Source of the DNA: Tethya wilhelma
Taxonomy: Eukaryota > Porifera > Demospongiae > Tethyida > Tethyidae
Direction of reading: 5' to 3'
DNA: 64,000 bases
Assembly: GCA_964030475.1 (NCBI GenBank)
Contig: CAXIPT010000002.1
Span: 19,935,010-19,999,009 of the forward strand
The translations under genes and the position numbers were made by a program. Below, piece by piece: positions 59,892 to 64,000 of the stretch. Below the pieces are notes generated by a model. That model had not been told where the DNA came from, did no database searches, and saw nothing but the letters and a program-made list of their open reading frames with translations. Position 1 is the stretch's first letter. Each line of letters opens with the position of its first letter.

Positions 59892-60179
59892 AGTTCTGAT
59901 TATATGTACACGTACAGTCATACTGAAGCTTATATTGTTCATTTTCTTAAGTGTATACATATATCTACAGGGTTTATAGCTTTAACCTTAGCTTTATGTG
60001 TTTGGTTGTGTGTATAGTTTTGTTATGCAGGTCCACCCCTGTTCTATCTGCTGAATCATACGTGTATACATCGAATTTAGTAGAAGAGAATTTGTTATTA
60101 ATTTTTACTTTAGAAAGTTTGTTTTGTTTGATGTGTGCAATGTGTAGCAAAGTGAAAATGAAAATTTTGTGTCCAATTT

Positions 60180-62714
60180 CTACAGTTCTATGGGCTGATA
60201 TGATTTGTTCTTGTCCAGAGTATAACTGCCACCAGGCTCACCCAACTCATCATCAATCTCTTCGTATTCACGTCCTGGTTTTACCTCCAATGTTAGTGTG
60301 TTATCTTTACCCATAGTGGGTACTGCTGTTTGTAATGGTGGGGTTGGTTTACTGCCAGGTTTGACACTTTTGCCTTTATACTTCAATATGAAGACACCTG
60401 TCAAACTTGCAGTTGCTCCAGCAAAAAAACCAAGAATTAAAGTGCAAAGGCTTGATATTGATGTCAATGTCACAGTTGAATCACTTTTTGTCTCTATAAA
60501 TATTTATTATGAAATGAGTTAAAGGACATGTTGATTAAAACTAGAATGCATTAAATTCTAATCACTGACTACCTGATTTTAAGCACCCTGCAAGTATTAC
60601 ATCACCATCCCAGTGTCCATCTGCCTGGCACACACGTTGGGTCTTATCTGATGGTATTTTGAAACCATCATCACAAATGTAGCTTGCTGTTGATCCCAAG
60701 GTAGTACCACTGTAACACACCACCCCATTGGGAATTGAGAGGCTGGCCACAGAGTCTGAGCCACATCTGAGGTCTAGAACACTATTCATATTCATGGTGG
60801 TGCTTTCATAGCCCACCAGATCTCTCTCATTGCATTCTGTGTTGTGCAAAGTGAATGTTTTTGGAAAGTTAAGTTTACTCACAGAGAATAATTATTATTG
60901 ATAATAAATAATCATTGAACACAAATCTCTACTCATTAGTGCATGTGTTTACCTGAGCTGAAAGTTCCCTGCACCACAAGGACTTCAACGCTATTGACAA
61001 CAGCAGTGGCTGTGTAGCAATAGTGTACTGTCCTTTCCAGCTGTGGTAGAGAGACAATAGCTCTACCATTGTTATTAGTGTCCACTGGTGGTAAACAGGA
61101 CAATATCTTAGGGCATGTTTCCATTACACTTGCTGCATAGCACACTCTGCATCTAGCTGAATTAGTTTGAAACTGGCACCTGATAGTAGCATGTTCTGGA
61201 AAACTTGTATTGGCAGTCACTTGTAACATGGTGTTGGATGTACCTGTACATGTACATGTATGCAAAATGCTATGTTAGAAATCATTAATGTAAACTCTTA
61301 CTTATGTGGTCTGGTGTACAAGTCAGGTGTCCTCCCAACCCAACTATGTTTTCAGATGCAACAGAGAGTGTGTAGTGGGAGCCAAAGAAACTGGTGAAAA
61401 GGGTTGATTTGCATCTTAGTGAAGTACATGAATCAGCAACAGAGACTGTTGTGCTTCCTTTTGAAATACCATCTCTCTCAAAAGTGATGTTGTACCAGAG
61501 GACATTTTGATTGACTCCTTCAGTTATTTCCACAGGGTTCTTATGAAGTGTAATGAGGTTTTCTTATTTCTGACTCTTAGTTGTAGTAATGTAAGTAACT
61601 TACAAGAGCAGGTGTCCAAAAGTTGTTCACAGCAACAAGTCTCCCAGTCTTTTGGTCGTATACAGGTACACTTACACATGAGCTAAGCAAATGAGGCTCT
61701 GTATTACAAGAACACAAAGTTAACTCGATTTAATTGCAAAATACTATAAAATTAATATTAATTTTACTTTGAGGGTTTATGATGGATGTGGTGGTGGTTC
61801 CAAGTTGGTTCACACAGTTCTTTGCATACACAACAAACCCATATTGGTTCCCTGCTACAAGTCCACTGCATTCATAGTCAGTGTCTGGAGTGAGACATGT
61901 TGTTTCTGATGGACACACACTCCCAGCTGGTGCTATCACACAGTACTCATCAACTGAGTGAGTTTCAGTGAAGGCATTGTCCCACTGTAGAGTGAGCTTC
62001 ACAGAGCCAGACTCTTTAGTGATATTAGGGATAAGTGGTACTACTGGTGGAGGAGCTGTATTGGAAGAATAAGATCTATATATAGTATTGAGCAATTTAT
62101 CATACCGAAAAATCGATATAATTATATTCATAATTATGTGTGAAGATTAAAAGTGGTGTAAAGATGACATCATGTTTTGTCAATAATACAATACAGTCCT
62201 ACCATGTTTTCTATAGATGAGCTGTGCTTCATTTCCAGTACTACTGACACAGGATATCTGATCTCCGAATCTCAATGCAAATGGCTCTACAACAAGCCTT
62301 GAAGTCAGATTAGCTCTGTCTGTTCCTTCAGATCTAGCTGTGTGGACAAGCTGAACTTGAATTCCATTGAGACTTGTTGCTGCAAGTTGATCACTTGGTT
62401 GAGCACTGCTAGTTAGAATTCGAATAGTTATGTTGTCTAGTTTCCATATAAGTGTTGAGGTATCTGTTGCAGTACATGTAAACTCTACAGGAGCTCTCAG
62501 CGGACACACTCCTCTTGGATCAGACAGAGTTACATTTGCAGTCAGAGTTGCATCCCTAAGACTTCTAATTACGGTTGGAACTGCAGCAATAAAACATATT
62601 AAATATGATCACCCAGTATTTCTACCTGTTTATCTACTAGATCTACATACGTTGCAACATTAACAACAGTGCCAGCCTTGAGAGAAACTTAATAGTTGCT
62701 TGTTCAGTAACCAT
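60180..62714 (-). CDS. Receptor E: Ig/FN3/CCP ectodomain, one membrane segment, tyrosine-motif tail
   Basis: Eight exons join in frame to 643 aa: 62651-62714 (signal peptide, FLSRLALLLMLQ), 62203-62580 (Ig-like, CPLRAPVEFTCTATDTSTLI to QISCVSS), 61768-62055 (FN3, VKLTLQWDNAFTETHSVDEY), 61604-61698, 61302-61539 (FN3), 60953-61243 (Cys-containing module), 60573-60836 (CCP) and 60180-60493. The last exon gives one membrane segment (LCTLILGFFAGATASLTGVF then ILKYKGK) and a tail of about 70 residues with three tyrosines in YEEI, YTLD and YQPI, ending PIEL. Ectodomain plan and intron phases match receptors A to D, but the three membrane segments and propeller are replaced. YEEI is a classic Src-type SH2 ligand, so kinase-coupled signalling is an inference. 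The start could also be an in-frame Met at about 62735. Confidence 0.83.
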
Positions 62715-62737
62715 CCTTGGGAGATCCTCGGGCTCTA

Positions 62738-62788
62738 TCATCATACGTACGGTAGTACGTATAGTAGGAATGGGCCGACTGTCCCATA
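62738..62788 (+). mobile_element. Foldback terminus left of the copia insertion
   Basis: ATCATACGTACGGTAGTACG through GGAATGGGCCGACTGTCCCA, identical in layout to the other foldback copies, then broken by the LTR. CCATA at 62784-62788 is the target duplication. Confidence 0.85.
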
Positions 62789-63127
62789 TATTAGAAGATG
62801 TCCTTTTTGTTTACACTTGGACTTAATGTATACATGACTTTGATTATGTCATTGTTGCTAGTAGTTGTATGTAAGAATGTTAATTAGTCATTAGTTGTAC
62901 ATTGTTTTCCTGTAACTGTCTTCTTTGTGTACTGGTGTTGTCTCTTTGTCTCTGAACAATAGCTCTTTGTTTGTAAAGAGGCCCTGCGCGTCTCTATTGC
63001 ATTACTTATCTTGTAACACACTCTTCTTGGTTATTATTGCTAAAAACTTTGTCACAGTTAAAACTGAGTGTGGGTTGTCTGCAGAATTTAGTGAAGCCTT
63101 TAGATATTCTCGTAACTCTTGCTAACA
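62789..63127 (+). mobile_element. Copia 5' LTR
   Basis: 339 bp from TATTAG to CTAACA, apparently identical to the LTR at 50292-50630. GGTTATGGGCCCAG follows at 63128-63141; it is complementary to the anticodon arm of initiator tRNA-Met, the half-tRNA primer site typical of copia elements. Confidence 0.93.
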
Positions 63128-63236
63128 GGTTATGGGCCCAGGGCCGCACTAGTCTTGAGTTCAGTCAGGGAATAAGTGAACTATTCTAGCGAATAGATCT
63201 AACAGTTTGTTGCCGACGAAGGTCGAAGGTTGAATC

Positions 63237-64000
63237 ATGGCAGACATTAAGACTGCAATCATTCCCTTGAACGGGAAGAACTATCCCACATGGAAAGTTC
63301 AGTGTCGGATGGCACTGGTTAAGGACAGTCTGTGGAGCATTGTAAATGGGACGGAAGCAGCTCCGTCCGCGAGCCAAGCAGATGCCCGAAAGAAATTCAT
63401 GGCCCGGAGAGATCGTGCACTGGCAATTATCGTGCTAGCGGTAGATCCATCCTTACTCTACCTGCTAGGAGACCCAGAAGACCCTAAAGCTGTCTGGACT
63501 AAGCTCGAGGAACAGTTCCAGAGGAAAACATGGTCAAATAAGCTGAGATTAAGAAGAAAGCTTTTTGCACTGAAGCTGAAGGAAGGCGCCTCTGTTAACG
63601 ATCACATCAAGAACATGACGGAGATCTTCGAGGCACTCGCCGTCATTGGTGATGCAATAACTGAGGAAGACAAAGTTGTCTATTTGCTCGCCAGCTTGCC
63701 CGACTCCTACAACATTCTGGTGACTGCACTGGAAGCCCAGTCAGAGAGCGTGCCTCAATGGAATATCGTGACAGAGAAACTGTTGCACGAGGAGTTGAAA
63801 CACAAGGAAAAGTCAGCCACGCCCTCCACTACTGCAGAGCACAGTCGAACGGCTCTAGTCACACAACAGAAGAAAGGCTCTGGCCTAAAAAAGGCATTCA
63901 CCTGTCACTATTGTCACAAGCCAGGTCACTTCAAGAGAGACTGCAGGAAATATCTTGCAAGCCTGAAGAAGGAGTCAACCAATGTAGCTCAGGAGAGTGA
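63237..64000 (+). CDS. Copia Gag (3' beyond window)
   Basis: An open frame from ATG 63237 to the window end, about 254 codons without a stop. It shows the copia-type Gag core (IIPLNGKNYPTWKVQCRMAL, LYLLGDPEDPKAVWTKLEEQ, and LRRKLFALKLKEGASVNDHI) and a CCHC zinc knuckle CHYCHKPGHFKRDC near the C-terminal side. Gag packages the element RNA. The frame is intact and the LTRs match, so the insertion is young and may be full length beyond the window. Confidence 0.9.
   Translation, partial: MADIKTAIIPLNGKNYPTWKVQCRMALVKDSLWSIVNGTEAAPSASQADARKKFMARRDRALAIIVLAVDPSLLYLLGDPEDPKAVWTKLEEQFQRKTWSNKLRLRRKLFALKLKEGASVNDHIKNMTEIFEALAVIGDAITEEDKVVYLLASLPDSYNILVTALEAQSESVPQWNIVTEKLLHEELKHKEKSATPSTTAEHSRTALVTQQKKGSGLKKAFTCHYCHKPGHFKRDCRKYLASLKKESTNVAQES

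Noticed and set aside
60837..60882. N-terminal extension of the receptor E CCP exon (LNFPKTFTLHN)
   Set aside because: The phase requires the acceptor CACAACACAG just downstream, giving ECNERDL, parallel to VCNGMDL in F.

Overview
This is metazoan nuclear DNA, most likely from a demosponge close to Amphimedon. It has dense short introns, a TGF-beta ligand, animal housekeeping genes (SNRNP40, DLAT, RPLP1), and lineage-specific families of multi-pass membrane proteins and cell-surface receptors. The species call is an inference. The sequence is a draft scaffold: single-N joins lie at 16640, 18832, 26467, 31932, 37185 and 54076, and a 463-base N run at 41026-41488.

Left part (1-25 kb): a TGF-beta ligand on the minus strand (2038-3666) and a long region with no recognisable gene. 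SNRNP40 (U5 snRNP 40 kDa WD40 protein) follows on the minus strand (8650-21844). Its six middle exons appear twice, and the copies are separated by a separate contig carrying a ULP1-protease/PHD-finger gene. A C8orf34 (VEST1) homologue with an intronic tRNA-Thr comes next, on the minus strand (21997-24802).

Middle (25-37 kb): DLAT (pyruvate dehydrogenase E2) runs on the plus strand and shares an 89-bp head-to-head promoter with the C8orf34 homologue. A large DLAT intron holds an antisense, intronless multi-pass membrane protein gene. The end of DLAT and half of that nested gene are also assembled twice across the N at 31932; the two copies differ by a 519-bp inverted-repeat element, so they look like the two haplotypes of one locus. 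An intronless F-box/LRR gene and RPLP1 then share a 62-bp head-to-head promoter. A PARG gene follows and is cut by the N at 37185.

Right part (37-64 kb): an accessory region of foldback repeats, TA-flanked MITEs and a copia retrotransposon, around a cluster of related receptor genes. Plus-strand receptors C (51216-55707) and D (56236-59891) are intact. A (41489-44231) lacks its 5' end and B (46032-49903) is a pseudogene. Their plan is signal peptide, Ig-like domain, FN3-like domains, CCP/sushi domain, three membrane segments, and a C-terminal domain of six beta-propeller-like repeats. Minus-strand E (60180-62714) keeps the same ectodomain plan but ends in one membrane segment and a short tail with YEEI, YTLD and YQPI motifs. 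F (44530-46031) is a decayed copy of E. In C versus D the ectodomains are nearly identical while the intracellular domains differ strongly. This cluster is the best candidate here for an undescribed recognition system; function and novelty cannot be settled from sequence alone.

The two ends of what looks like one copia insertion lie about 12 kb apart (49904-50630 and 62789 onward), with the same CCATA target duplication at the same point of the same foldback repeat. This points to segmental duplication or misordered contigs.
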